In this document: one piece after another, positions 54,614 through 63,676 of the stretch | Numbering within the stretch: the stretch's first letter is position 1 | Layout: the number at the start of each line of letters is the position of its first letter | NCBI RefSeq assembly: GCF_900103225.1 | Contig: NZ_FNJH01000002.1 | Location: forward strand, 716,345-780,344 | From: Pseudomonas congelans | GTDB lineage: Bacteria; Pseudomonadota; Gammaproteobacteria; Pseudomonadales; Pseudomonadaceae | Length of the DNA stretch: 64,000 nt | Direction: 5' to 3' | Translations under genes and position numbers: made by a program | Notes under the pieces: model-generated | What the model saw: the letters and a program-made list of their open reading frames with translations, nothing else | The model's database searches: none | What the model was told of the DNA's origin: nothing

Positions 54614-56551
54614 TTAGAAGTTCATGCCGAAGCTCAGCGCCACGAAGTCCCGGTCATCGACCGTGGTGTACTTGCCATCAAAGAAGTTGGTGTAGGAAAG
54701 GTTCGCGGTGTAGGTGTTCTGGTACTCGGCATCGAGCCCCAGGCTGACAGCCTTGCGCCCCTCTTCGAAGTTGCCGCCAGGGCCGGGTGAATAGCCTTTG
54801 ACGTCATGCGACCAGGCCACGCTCGGCTTGAGGTTGACCCCGGCAAACACGCTGTTGTAATCCCAGATGGCGCGGGCGCGGTAGCCCCACGAGTTGGCGG
54901 TGGTGAAGCCGTCGTCTTCGCAGTAGCGGGTCAGGTTGTTCTGCTCGGCACCGGTCAGCGTGCCGGCGTTCAACGTTGCGCACTGACCGCCAGGCAGCGG
55001 CCCAGGGCCGTACACCGGATCGCGGCCGTAACGGATTTTCGAGGTGCTTTCGAGCCCGCCCACGTGAGTCCAGCCCACTTCACCGACCACCGTCAGACGC
55101 TCTGCGCCCATGACCTGATCGAAGAACTGGGTGAACGTGGTCTGCATCTGGGTGATTTCTTTGCGGCGATAACCGGCTTGATCCGTATTCGGCTGCCCGC
55201 TGAGTAGCGACACGTTGGGGTTGAGCGGCGAAATCCCCGAATAGAGGATGTCAGTGGTATTGACCTGAATCGGTGCGTTGGGGCGGTAGCTGATCTCGCC
55301 GCTCCATGCCGTGCCGGTGGGCAGCGTAGTCGAGAAGCTCAGGCCGTACAGACGAATGTCTTCGGGGTATTCGACGTAGTAACTGGAGTTGCCTGCCACT
55401 ACCACCGGCAGCAGGCTGGGGGCCAGCGCGGCGGCAGTGCTGGCAGGAATGCCGTTGCGAACCAGCGAACCGACCAGCCCTTGCGGACTGAACGATGCAG
55501 CCGACCCACCGCGCCCGCTGAAAATCGGTGCCCGGCTGTGGTAATTCATCATGTACGCGCCGAACTCGGTGTCCAGCGGCTCGAAGTTGTAACGCAAGGC
55601 GAAACCGAACTGACCGCTGTCACGCGCATCGCGGTCAGGGCCCCGGCGCACCACCGCGCCCTCATCCGGGTTGCCGAACACTACGCCCTGCTGCGACAGC
55701 GAATTGAACACCGCACCCCGCGCGCCAGCTGGCAAACCGGCCGCCGTCAGCGAGCTGTTCAGGCCGCTGCGACTGCGCAATACCGCCAGGTTGTTGTTGC
55801 AGCCATCGGCAATCACATCGGGTTGCGAGAAGAAGGTGCCGCAGTTGTCGACCACCGTCTGGTCCCATTCCAGCTGGTAGAAACCTTCGGCCGACAGGTT
55901 GTCGGTCAGGCTCTGGGACAGGTAGAACATGTTGACCGGAATCAGGCCTTCCTTGATTTCCGAACCAGGTCGCCGGAAGGCCGAGACATCGACCGGGTTG
56001 ACGCTGTTGATGCCGCCCTGAATGAAGGTACTTTCACCCCAACTGATGACCTGCTTGCCGAAGCGCACCGCGCCCGGCTGATCGGCAATCGAATAGTTGT
56101 GATAGACGAAAGCGTCGAGCAGCTGGAACCCGGACGACTTGGCGCCCTCCTTGCGGCCCGAGTCGCTGATGTCCTTGAACTCCCGGTTTTCATCCTTGAG
56201 CTCGAAGTCGTACCAGTATTTGCCGCGCAGGAAAACGCCGGTATCGCCGTACTTCAATTCCAGATCATGAATGCCCTTGAAGATCTTCGAAAACGTCTCC
56301 CCACGCTTGAAGTTCAAGTGACCGTCGTCGGATGTCTGCGACAGTCCCCGCCCGCCGTTGTTGGCGCCGATCAGGTTCTTGTTGGGATTGGCAGTCGACC
56401 AGCTCGCGCCCACCGACAGCGACGAGTCGAAACTGCCTTCGATCTCGCCGACGTTGAAGGTTACGGCAAAGGCCGGGCCGGCGAGCGAAGAGGCAAGGCT
56501 GACAGCCAGAGGCAGCCTGGCCCGACGCCAGAAGGGGGATGTGCTTGTCAT
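54614..56551 (-). CDS. DUF1302 family outer-membrane protein
   Basis: A 645-residue protein with a signal peptide ending near GPAFA (about 29) and a repetitive beta-strand body ending in VALSFGMNF, with a terminal Phe as in outer-membrane barrels. FNVGEIEGSFDSSLSVGASW at the start and VRFGKQVISWGESTFIQGGI are DUF1302 hallmarks. It probably forms a channel for a hydrophobic compound. AAGGAG is eight bases before the ATG. First gene of the operon; its promoter should lie in 56552-56860. Confidence 0.88.
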   Translation of the reverse strand: MTSTSPFWRRARLPLAVSLASSLAGPAFAVTFNVGEIEGSFDSSLSVGASWSTANPNKNLIGANNGGRGLSQTSDDGHLNFKRGETFSKIFKGIHDLELKYGDTGVFLRGKYWYDFELKDENREFKDISDSGRKEGAKSSGFQLLDAFVYHNYSIADQPGAVRFGKQVISWGESTFIQGGINSVNPVDVSAFRRPGSEIKEGLIPVNMFYLSQSLTDNLSAEGFYQLEWDQTVVDNCGTFFSQPDVIADGCNNNLAVLRSRSGLNSSLTAAGLPAGARGAVFNSLSQQGVVFGNPDEGAVVRRGPDRDARDSGQFGFALRYNFEPLDTEFGAYMMNYHSRAPIFSGRGGSAASFSPQGLVGSLVRNGIPASTAAALAPSLLPVVVAGNSSYYVEYPEDIRLYGLSFSTTLPTGTAWSGEISYRPNAPIQVNTTDILYSGISPLNPNVSLLSGQPNTDQAGYRRKEITQMQTTFTQFFDQVMGAERLTVVGEVGWTHVGGLESTSKIRYGRDPVYGPGPLPGGQCATLNAGTLTGAEQNNLTRYCEDDGFTTANSWGYRARAIWDYNSVFAGVNLKPSVAWSHDVKGYSPGPGGNFEEGRKAVSLGLDAEYQNTYTANLSYTNFFDGKYTTVDDRDFVALSFGMNF

Positions 56552-56860
56552 CGACGCTACTCCTTGTGTTTTATTGTTATGGCGGTGGGGAAATCCAGAA
56601 ACGAATCAGTCATCGAATCAACACACACGCCAGGTCCGTTCTTGCCATTCCCGGTGCTGACTATAGCCAGCACGCTCTGACGCTAGATCCCTCTAAAGTG
56701 TGATTTGCACGACCAACGCCTCTGGACCGCCCGTTTCCGGGAAGCCGCCAAAAAACATGTGGCGGGGAGGATGGCGTAATTTGCAAATTTGGCAAGTCAC
56801 AGAGCAGGACCTGCAGCGCAGACACGTGCCGTCGCCGACGCATACGGCACGCCCAAGGTG
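56552..56860. other. 309-bp gap holding the DUF1302 promoter region
   Basis: It separates the acyl-CoA ligase stop and the DUF1302 start, both on the minus strand. No clear operator was found; AATTTGCAAATTTGG near 56777 is a small palindrome that could be a regulator site. Confidence 0.35.
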
Positions 56861-58543
56861 TCAGAGGGTCGAGAGAAAGGCACTGTTGCTGCTTTGCCAC
56901 TCCACGATGTCCAGGCGCATGCGTTTCTTGTCCAGCTTGCCGACGCTGGTCTTGGGAATTTCGGTAACAAGCGCGATCTGGCTGGGAATGGCCCACTTAC
57001 TGAGGTGACCTTGCTCGACAAAGGGCTTGAGATGTTCCTTCAAACCCTTGGCGTCGAGCTGGTGGCCATCGCGAATAACCAGCAAGGCAAACGGTCGTTC
57101 ACCCCATTGCGGATCGGCGATGCCGACCACTGCCACTTCGCGCACTGCCGGATGGCGACTGCACAAATCTTCGAGTTCCAGGGAAGACACCCATTCGCCA
57201 CCGGTCTTGATCACGTCCTTGATACGGTCGCGAATATCGATGAAACCCATGCCGTCCAGCGTCGCCACATCGCCGGTGTGCAGCCAGCCGCCGGCCCACA
57301 ACTCGGCGCCTTTATCTGGCTCGCGAAAGTAGCTTCCGGTCAGCCAGGGCGCACGCAACACCAGCTCCCCTTGAGTTTCGCCGTCGGCCGGGAGGAAGTT
57401 GCCTTGTTGATCGATGATGGCAGCTTCCACCAGCATCCCCGGCACGCCGGCCTTGATCCGGTAGGTGATGCGCTCGTCTTCACTGCCCGCTTTCAACTCT
57501 TCATTGATGTGCGCTACGGATATGAGCGGTCCGGTTTCAGACATGCCGTAGGCGGCAGTAAGCTGGATGCCACGGGATTTGGCGGCCTGGTACAGGCTGC
57601 GAGTCAGGGAGCTGCCGCCAATGATGATCTTCCAGCCGCCGAAATCGACGTCCTGGGCAGACTTGGCGTTCAGCAGCATTTGCAGAATGGTCGGCACACA
57701 ATGGGAGAAGGTGACTTTCTCCCTGCGCCAGAGCTCCACCAGCAGCTCGGGCTCGTAGCGGCCGGGATACACCTGTTTCAGACCGAGCATGGTTGCCGCG
57801 TAGGGAATGCCCCAAGCGTGCACGTGAAACATCGGCGTGATCGGCATGTAGACGTCATCGGTGCCCAGCAGCCGGGTGCTGTCGATACAACCCATGATGG
57901 TCGCCACGCCCATGGTGTGCAGCACCAGTTGACGGTGGGTGAAATACACCCCCTTGGGGTTGCCTGTGGTGCCGGTGGTGTAAAACGTGGTGGCGACCGA
58001 GTTTTCGTCGAAATCCTCGAACACGTATTCGGGGCTGGCCGCCGCCAGCAAGGTCTCGTACTCGCCCACAAGATTAGGCAGATCGGCGGTCTTGTCTGGC
58101 AGGTCGGTCAGAAGCAGGGTCTTTTCGACAGTGTTCAGGTGTCCGGACATGGCCTGGTACAGCGCCGTGAACTCGCTGTTCACCAGCACCAGACGGTCAT
58201 CGGCGTGGTTGATGGTGTAGGCGATCTGCTCTGGAGAAAGCCGCACATTGACGGTGTGGATGACCGCGCCGATCATCGGGATTGCGAACATGCATTCCAG
58301 ATAACGGTGGCTGTCCCAGTCCATCACTGCCACGGTGTCGCCGGCTTTCACCCCCGCCGCCGTCAGTACGTTGGCCAGGCGACAGATGCGTTCGTTGAGG
58401 GTCGCGTAGGTGTAGCGGGCCGAATCACGGTAGATGATTTCGCGCGTCTTTTCATAACGACCGCCCGACAACAGCAGGCGCTTGATCAACAGAGGGCACT
58501 GATAAGCGCCATCGGCGGGCGCAAGAACGCGAGTCTGTAACAT
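56861..58543 (-). CDS. Acyl-CoA ligase (AMP-forming), AlkK-like
   Basis: A 560-residue adenylate-forming enzyme that should activate a medium-chain or aromatic acid with CoA. The phosphate loop is TFYTTGTTGNPKG, then the core YGMSETGPL, the hinge GWLHTGDVATLDGMGFIDIR, the GEWVSSLELED motif, and the final Lys in KTSVGKLDKKRMR. The closest recalled relative is AlkK. It is upstream of DUF1302-DUF1329 on the same strand, with a 309-bp gap. Together these genes suggest uptake and activation of a fatty or aromatic acid. Confidence 0.88.
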   Translation of the reverse strand: MLQTRVLAPADGAYQCPLLIKRLLLSGGRYEKTREIIYRDSARYTYATLNERICRLANVLTAAGVKAGDTVAVMDWDSHRYLECMFAIPMIGAVIHTVNVRLSPEQIAYTINHADDRLVLVNSEFTALYQAMSGHLNTVEKTLLLTDLPDKTADLPNLVGEYETLLAAASPEYVFEDFDENSVATTFYTTGTTGNPKGVYFTHRQLVLHTMGVATIMGCIDSTRLLGTDDVYMPITPMFHVHAWGIPYAATMLGLKQVYPGRYEPELLVELWRREKVTFSHCVPTILQMLLNAKSAQDVDFGGWKIIIGGSSLTRSLYQAAKSRGIQLTAAYGMSETGPLISVAHINEELKAGSEDERITYRIKAGVPGMLVEAAIIDQQGNFLPADGETQGELVLRAPWLTGSYFREPDKGAELWAGGWLHTGDVATLDGMGFIDIRDRIKDVIKTGGEWVSSLELEDLCSRHPAVREVAVVGIADPQWGERPFALLVIRDGHQLDAKGLKEHLKPFVEQGHLSKWAIPSQIALVTEIPKTSVGKLDKKRMRLDIVEWQSSNSAFLSTL

Positions 58544-58637
58544 ATGAAGCCCTTTTCAAAGTCCATAGGCGTGCTGAAAATATGCACTCTAGGGCTTCCG
58601 GCTGCCAGTGAAATCAGTAAAAGGGATGATTTGCCGA

Positions 58638-58666
58638 GACGCCCCGCGCTGTCTGCAAGGGGCGTC
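58638..58666 (-). terminator. Stem-loop after the LysE-type gene
   Basis: GACGCCCC/GGGGCGTC, an 8-bp stem with a 13-base loop, 46 bp after the stop. T residues follow only at a distance. Confidence 0.4.
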
Positions 58667-58711
58667 CGGACTGCTGCGTACGCTCGGTGATAGGCGTCCT
58701 GACTTCAGCGT

Positions 58712-59344
58712 TCAACGGACCTCGGTCAGTGCCAGTTTGATGCCCAGCGCGATCAGCACGCCGCCCATGGCCCGGTCGAACCAGTGCCCCATGCGCGCGA
58801 ATCCTGCGCGCACCCGGGCCTGGCTGAACAGTCGCGCCACCAGACAGAACCACGCCGCCGTCGCCACTGCGAGGTACACGCCGTAACCGCCCTGCACCAG
58901 CAATGGGGTGTGCGGATTGATCACCACGGTGAACAACGAGAGGAAGAACAGCGTCGCCTTGGGATTCAGGCCATTGGTGACAAAACCGCTGATGTAGGCC
59001 CCGCGCGCCGTGCGCTCGCCGGGAGTGGCCTTGATGGCGGCCTCCCCTGCCGCGACTGCCGGTTTGGCGCGCAACGCCTTGATGCCGATGTACAGCAGAT
59101 ACGCAGCGGCTGCCCATTTCAGCGCGTTGAACAGCACGATGGACTGGGAAACGATAATTCCGATCCCCAGCAGCGAATAGCCCACATGCAGGAAGATCGC
59201 CGAGCCGACGCCCAACGCCGCCCAGGTCCCGGCCTTGCGTCCATGGGTCACGCTTTCACGCACCACCACCGCGAAATCCGGACCAGGACTGGCAACCGCC
59301 AGCAGGTGAATCAGCGCAACGGTAAGAAATTCTGCCAAGTACAT
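58712..59344 (-). CDS. LysE/RhtB-family exporter
   Basis: A 210-residue inner-membrane protein with about six helices (AEFLTVALIHLLAVASPGPDFA, HVGYSLLGIGIIVSQSIVLF, GVYLAVATAAWFCLVARLFS). The conserved SPGPDFAVVVRESVTHGRKAG start and the FVTNGLNPKATLFFLSLF block define the LysE/RhtB family, which exports amino acids or related molecules. AGGAGG seven bases before the ATG at 59344 is a strong SD. The substrate cannot be told from sequence. Confidence 0.9.
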   Translation of the reverse strand: MYLAEFLTVALIHLLAVASPGPDFAVVVRESVTHGRKAGTWAALGVGSAIFLHVGYSLLGIGIIVSQSIVLFNALKWAAAAYLLYIGIKALRAKPAVAAGEAAIKATPGERTARGAYISGFVTNGLNPKATLFFLSLFTVVINPHTPLLVQGGYGVYLAVATAAWFCLVARLFSQARVRAGFARMGHWFDRAMGGVLIALGIKLALTEVR

Positions 59345-59440
59345 GTAGGACCTCCTGGAGAGTTGATATCTGACCCGGCAGATTACGCTGTCTGATGTCC
59401 TCGCAACAGGTGCCGACATTGATGCGATGCGTCCTTTTGG

Positions 59441-59536
59441 CGACGCAGAGCGTCGAGAACTGCATCAGTGCGGAACGATCATCTCGATTATCGTGCGACG
59501 CTCAGCGTCGCATGCCGTTCCGGACGCTCCGCGTCC
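59441..59536. repeat. Palindromic repeat copies before rsmC
   Basis: CGACGCAGAGCGTCG (59441-59455), then GATTATCGTGCGACGCTCAG... to GCGTCC (59486-59536), with hairpins GCGACGC/GCGTCGC and GGACGC/GCGTCC. The same family as the repeats near fecA. Confidence 0.6.
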
Positions 59537-59584
59537 TCCTGGACCATATCCTGTTAGACTGCGCGCTTTTTCAGGAGCCATTCC

Positions 59585-60583
59585 ATGGACCCGCGCAGTG
59601 AAGTGTTACTCCGTCAGGCCGAGCTGTTTCAGGGCTCGCTGTTGTTGGTCGGGCTGCCCGCCGATGACCTGCTCGGAAAACTGCCGGACGCACGTGGATG
59701 GTGCTGGCACGCCGGTGATCAGGCGGCCCTGGACGCACGTTTTGAAGGACGCGTGGATTTCGGCGTCGAGGCGCCACAGACCGCCTTTGAAGCCGCCGTG
59801 CTGTTCCTGCCCAAGGCGCGTGACCTGACCGACTACCTGCTCAATGCACTGGCCTCGCGACTGGCCGGACGCGAGCTGTTTCTGGTCGGCGAGAAACGTG
59901 GCGGTATCGAAGCGGCTGCCAAGCAACTGAGCCCGTTCGGTCGCGCGCGCAAGCTGGACAGCGCACGTCACTGTCAGCTGTGGCAGGTCACCGTCGAGCA
60001 CGCACCGCAAGCCGTCACTCTGGAAAGCCTCGCCAGGCCCTACCAGATCGAATTGCAGGACGGCCCGCTCACCGTCGTCAGCCTGCCCGGCGTTTTCAGC
60101 CATGGCCGCCTCGACCGTGGTTCAGCCCTGTTGCTGGAAAACATCGACAAGCTGCCCAGCGGCAACCTGCTCGACTTCGGTTGTGGCGCCGGAGTGCTGG
60201 GGGCGGCCATCAAGCGTCGTTACCCTCACAACGAAGTCATCATGCTTGATGTCGATGCCTTTGCCACCGCAAGTTCGCGCCTGACACTTGCCGCAAATGG
60301 CCTGCAAGCCCAAGTGCTGACCGGTGACGGCATCGACGCAGCACCGATGGGGTTGAACACCATTCTGAGCAACCCGCCGTTTCATGTCGGCGTTCATACC
60401 GATTACATGGCAACGGAAAACCTGCTGAGAAAAGCACGCCAACATCTTAAATCAGGCGGCGAACTGCGCCTGGTGGCGAATAACTTCCTGCGTTATCAGC
60501 CGCTGATCGAGGAGCACGTCGGGCAGTGCGAAGTCAGGGCTCAGGGCAACGGTTTCAAAATCTACAGCGCCAAACGCCCCTGA
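59585..60583 (+). CDS. rsmC: 16S rRNA (guanine1207-N2)-methyltransferase RsmC
   Basis: A 332-residue methyltransferase. The N-terminal half is a degenerate methyltransferase-like domain (1 to ~165). The C-terminal half is catalytic, with SAM loop [18 protein letters not shown] and the NPPFH motif in [16 protein letters not shown] for base N-methylation. RsmC modifies G1207 of 16S rRNA; RlmG is a related alternative, but the length and the GVLG SAM loop fit RsmC. AGGAG stands seven bases before the ATG. Confidence 0.88.
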   Translation: MDPRSEVLLRQAELFQGSLLLVGLPADDLLGKLPDARGWCWHAGDQAALDARFEGRVDFGVEAPQTAFEAAVLFLPKARDLTDYLLNALASRLAGRELFLVGEKRGGIEAAAKQLSPFGRARKLDSARHCQLWQVTVEHAPQAVTLESLARPYQIELQDGPLTVVSLPGVFSHGRLDRGSALLLENIDKLPSGNLLDFGCGAGVLGAAIKRRYPHNEVIMLDVDAFATASSRLTLAANGLQAQVLTGDGIDAAPMGLNTILSNPPFHVGVHTDYMATENLLRKARQHLKSGGELRLVANNFLRYQPLIEEHVGQCEVRAQGNGFKIYSAKRP

Positions 60584-60616
60584 AATAAGCACTTGCCGAA
60601 ACGTTTTCGCGGAGGC

Positions 60617-60800
60617 AGAATCCGCTCCGTCCTAGGGGAGTAGTCTCCCACGAGCGCCATGCTCGTCCGGCACGTATCAACATACTTGGTCCTCAGATCA
60701 TGGTACGTGCGACCCGGAATCCGCTCAGACGGATCGGTGGTTTGACAAGACCTATGACACGAACACCTTACCCGGGGCGGGGAGGTCGTACGTGTCATAG
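60617..60800 (+). promoter_or_regulatory. yybP-ykoY-like manganese riboswitch with expression-platform hairpin
   Basis: GGGGAGTAG (60635-60643) and ATCAACATACT (about 60677-60687) match conserved yybP-ykoY aptamer elements, and GACAAGACCTATGACACG closes the region. A hairpin CTATGACACG/CGTGTCATAG (60752-60800) follows, ending 17 bases before the SD AGGA. The downstream gene is a GDT1-family transporter, a known target of this riboswitch class. The boundaries are approximate. Confidence 0.8.
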
Positions 60801-60829
60801 CCGTGTCGGCCCGCCCCTTAGGAAACCTG

Positions 60830-61414
60830 ATGCTGGAATCATTCTTAATCCCTACCGCAGTGGTCGCACTCGCCGAAATCGGTGACAAGACGCAGCTGCT
60901 CGCGCTCATTCTCGCTGCGCGCTTTCGCAAGCCATGGCCAATCATCGCCGGCATCGTCGCCGCAACCCTGGCCAACCATGCGGCGGCCGGCGCTGTAGGT
61001 GCCTGGTTCAGCAGTTATCTCTCGGACGCAGTGCTGCACTGGATTCTCGCCGCCAGCTTTACCGCCACGGCGCTGTGGACACTGGTTCCGGACAAGATGG
61101 ATGACGACGAAGCCAGCACGGCACGCAAGTTCGGTCCGTTCATGACGACGCTGATCACGTTCTTCATTGCTGAAATCGGTGACAAGACGCAGATCGCCAC
61201 GGTGATGCTGGCGGCGCAGTATTCCTATCTGTGGCTGGTCATTCTGGGCACCACGGTGGGCATGCTGCTGGCCAACGTGCCGGTGGTACTGGCGGGCAAT
61301 TTCGCCGCCGAGAAGCTGCCGCTGACCCTGATCCGCCGACTGGCTGCCTGCGCATTCTTCGTGCTGGCGCTGGTGGCGGTTTACAAGGCGATGCAGGTCA
61401 GCGGCTGGGTGTGA
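60830..61414 (+). CDS. TMEM165/GDT1-family (UPF0016) cation transporter
   Basis: A 194-residue membrane protein with six helices in two homologous halves. Each half carries the family motif EIGDKTQ (EIGDKTQLLALILAARF and EIGDKTQIATVMLAAQY), which binds the transported cation. Bacterial members export manganese. The ATG at 60830 has AGGA seven bases before it; a GTG at 60803 is a less likely start. The manganese riboswitch upstream supports Mn export. Confidence 0.92.
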   Translation: MLESFLIPTAVVALAEIGDKTQLLALILAARFRKPWPIIAGIVAATLANHAAAGAVGAWFSSYLSDAVLHWILAASFTATALWTLVPDKMDDDEASTARKFGPFMTTLITFFIAEIGDKTQIATVMLAAQYSYLWLVILGTTVGMLLANVPVVLAGNFAAEKLPLTLIRRLAACAFFVLALVAVYKAMQVSGWV

Positions 61415-61420
61415 TGCGGG

Positions 61421-61457
61421 CCGATAGCATTGCGAAGACAACTCGCAATGCTATCGG
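61421..61457. terminator. Strong hairpin between convergent genes
   Basis: Perfect 15-bp stem CCGATAGCATTGCGA/TCGCAATGCTATCGG with a seven-base loop, between stops at 61414 (plus) and 61470 (minus). There is no T run on either strand. Confidence 0.6.
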
Positions 61458-61469
61458 CGATTCATCCAC

Positions 61470-62288
61470 TCAGGATTTAGCGGCTTTCTGGTACAACGGC
61501 ATGACTTTCGGTATCGCAGCCTGCAACGAAGCGATGCGACTTTCCGAGGCCGGGTGAGTGCTCATGAACTCAGGCTGCGAACCACCGGAGTTCTGGGTCA
61601 TCTTCTGCCACAGGGTAATCGCCGCATTAGGGTTGTAGCCAGCGCGCGCGGCCAGTTCCAGACCGAGCAGATCGGCTTCGTTCTCGTTACTGCGGCTGTT
61701 GGGCAGCGTCAGGCTGTAGTTGACCACCGTGTCCGCCAGCGCCAGGCTGTCCTGTCCCAATCCCAGAAAGGCACCTGCGCCCTGCTTGGCCATTGAAACA
61801 CCGTATGCCTTGGACATCGCTTCACGCCCGTGCTCGCGCAGGGCATGGGCGATCTCGTGGCCCATGACCGCAGCGATCTCATCGTCGGTCAGTTTGAGGG
61901 TATCGATAAGACCGCTGTAGACAATGATCTTGCCGCCAGGACCACAGTTGGCGTTCAGCTCGTCACTTTTGATCAGGTTGACTTCCCACTGCCACTGCGC
62001 CGAATCAGGTCGCAATTTGGGCGCCTGGGCAATCAGTCGATCGGCGATTGCATGAACCCGCTTGGCATTGGCACTGGTGGTGTCCAACACCCCTTTGCTG
62101 GTCGCCTCGCCAACGGTCTGCTGGTAGGACTGGGCGTACATTTTGTTGACTTCATCCGTGGAGAGCATGCTGAACATGTACTGTTTGCGCTCCACACCGA
62201 CCGAGTCGCCACTCGTGGTATTGACTGCCTGACACCCGCCGAGCAGCAACGCAGCGCTCAAGGCACAGAAGGCAAATGAAGGACGCAT
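61470..62288 (-). CDS. M48-family lipoprotein metalloprotease
   Basis: A 272-residue envelope protease. The signal peptide ends in the lipobox LGGC (Cys19). The zinc motif HEIAH is at 144-148, with the third ligand in SRSNENEADLLGLELAARAG. FMSTHPASESRI is also typical. It resembles YcaL/LoiP-type outer-membrane proteases that act in envelope quality control. AAGGAG nine bases before the ATG is a strong SD. Single-gene unit. Confidence 0.9.
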   Translation of the reverse strand: MRPSFAFCALSAALLLGGCQAVNTTSGDSVGVERKQYMFSMLSTDEVNKMYAQSYQQTVGEATSKGVLDTTSANAKRVHAIADRLIAQAPKLRPDSAQWQWEVNLIKSDELNANCGPGGKIIVYSGLIDTLKLTDDEIAAVMGHEIAHALREHGREAMSKAYGVSMAKQGAGAFLGLGQDSLALADTVVNYSLTLPNSRSNENEADLLGLELAARAGYNPNAAITLWQKMTQNSGGSQPEFMSTHPASESRIASLQAAIPKVMPLYQKAAKS

Positions 62289-62471
62289 GGTGTATCTCCT
62301 TGTCTATGAAACGGTCAGTCCCGGGGCAGACCTCTGCGCCAGATACCGGCCAACTGGCATCTTGGTCTTTGACAGGGGTGGATGGTTCCCGCAGGTGTGT
62401 CCAGTTTGTATCAGATGTACTTCAACGCGGATATCGGATTTGTCCGATTCGGTGCTTTTTGCCCTGCCCGA

Positions 62472-63101
62472 CTAGCTTAATGGCGTGAGGCACTCGGGCG
62501 CATTCAGCTTGGGATCATTGACCAGATTGGCCAGAGGCCTTTCACGCAGCGCCGTCTGCGGGGCAGCCAGCAACGCTTGCAGGGTCGGCAGCGGCGTGTC
62601 GGCGGCCAGCCAGTCTTTCTGGCCCTTGGCATCCAGAATCAGCGGCCGACGCTGGGTCGCAGCCGCCTGGGTGACCACCGCGACGCTCAGGTAAGTATGC
62701 CCCTGCACCGGATAGGCTTCCCAGATCGCGGCGAAAAACAGCGCGGCGCCCTCCCCCGGCGTCAGCCAGAACGGACGCTTGCGCACCGTGCCCCGCCATT
62801 CGTAAAAGCCGTTGGCGGGGAGCAGACAGCGGCGATGGGTGAAGGCATCGCGAAACATCGGCTGCTCGGCCACGGTCTCGGCGCGGGCATGGGCAGGCGT
62901 TTTCGACAGGTCGGTGAGCCAGGCCGGCGTCAGGCCCCAGCGCGCACGCACCAGTTCGATACCGTCAGCGTTCTCGGCAGCACGCATGATCAATACCCAG
63001 TCGGCTGGCGAAATATTCCATTGCGCCTGCTGATCGGCAGGAAAACCGGGCAAGGCGGCAAAGGCGGGGGTCCAGCGAAACAGGGCGTAGCGTCCACACA
63101 T
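62472..63101 (-). CDS. SOS-response-associated peptidase (SRAP/YedK family)
   Basis: A 209-residue SRAP protein, the family of HMCES/YedK that caps abasic sites in single-stranded DNA through Cys2. Visible: MCGRYALF with Cys2, WNISPADWVLIMR, RARWGLTPAW, HARAETVAEQPMFRDAF, RRCLLPANGFYEWRG with the catalytic Glu, and a C-terminal LNAPECLTPLS. No LexA box was seen directly upstream; the family name comes from genomic association. Confidence 0.9.
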   Translation of the reverse strand: MCGRYALFRWTPAFAALPGFPADQQAQWNISPADWVLIMRAAENADGIELVRARWGLTPAWLTDLSKTPAHARAETVAEQPMFRDAFTHRRCLLPANGFYEWRGTVRKRPFWLTPGEGAALFFAAIWEAYPVQGHTYLSVAVVTQAAATQRRPLILDAKGQKDWLAADTPLPTLQALLAAPQTALRERPLANLVNDPKLNAPECLTPLS

Positions 63102-63130
63102 GGGGGGTAATCAGACTCGTTTGAAGGTGC

Positions 63131-63391
63131 TCAGCACACCAGTACATCGGGGAAGTCGTCCGGCTCATCGCCAGACAGGGGCGAGGCGCTATTGTACGCA
63201 GTGATCAACGCTCGTGCGCGAGCGACCTGCGCATCTTCGACCTTGAGTGCCAGAAGCCCCAGCCCCGGCAGCTCGCCCATCGCCCCGAGCAGATCGCGAC
63301 CGGCCAGATGCGCGTCGATGCCTTCGCTGGCAAGCATCGCCAGCAGCAACTCGGCCTCCATCAGGTTCTCGGGCTCGTAGATCTTCTGCAT
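63131..63391 (-). CDS. DUF2007-family putative signal-transducing protein
   Basis: An 86-residue protein starting [20 protein letters not shown], with DAHLAGRDLLGAMGELPGLG, the DUF2007 fold (ferredoxin-like). The function is unknown. The ATG shares one base with the stop of the CPXCG gene upstream (TGATG), so translation is coupled. Confidence 0.8.
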   Translation of the reverse strand: MQKIYEPENLMEAELLLAMLASEGIDAHLAGRDLLGAMGELPGLGLLALKVEDAQVARARALITAYNSASPLSGDEPDDFPDVLVC

Positions 63392-63573
63392 CACTCGTTC
63401 TCGCTGCGAACGTCCAGATTCCAGTCTTCGCCGTCGGTCTGCAGGTCGAAAACGATCGGGCGGCAGCAGACCGGACAGTCTTCAATGTACTGTTGATCGC
63501 CACCGGAAAGGTCCAGCACGGCTTCGACAGGTTCGCCGCAATAAGGGCAGTCGTAACTCTGTAATTCCTGCAT
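63391..63573 (-). CDS. CPXCG-motif cysteine-rich small protein
   Basis: A 60-residue acidic protein with two Cys pairs (CPYCGEP and CPVCCRPI) that should form one zinc ribbon. It belongs to the CPXCG family found with DUF2007 genes. GGAG lies six bases before the ATG at 63573. The function is unknown; pairing with the next gene by a one-base overlap suggests the two products act together. Confidence 0.8.
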   Translation of the reverse strand: MQELQSYDCPYCGEPVEAVLDLSGGDQQYIEDCPVCCRPIVFDLQTDGEDWNLDVRSENE

Positions 63574-63676
63574 CACGGTCTCCGGGGTCAGTTATGCGTA
63601 TAATTGACCCATTCTTCAGAAGGCAGTTTTAACAAATCCGTCTTCTTTTTACCCTATTCGATTCAAACAAGAGAGC

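Noticed and set aside
56789..58540. 583-codon plus-strand frame opposite the acyl-CoA ligase
   Set aside because: A shadow of a strongly supported ligase gene.
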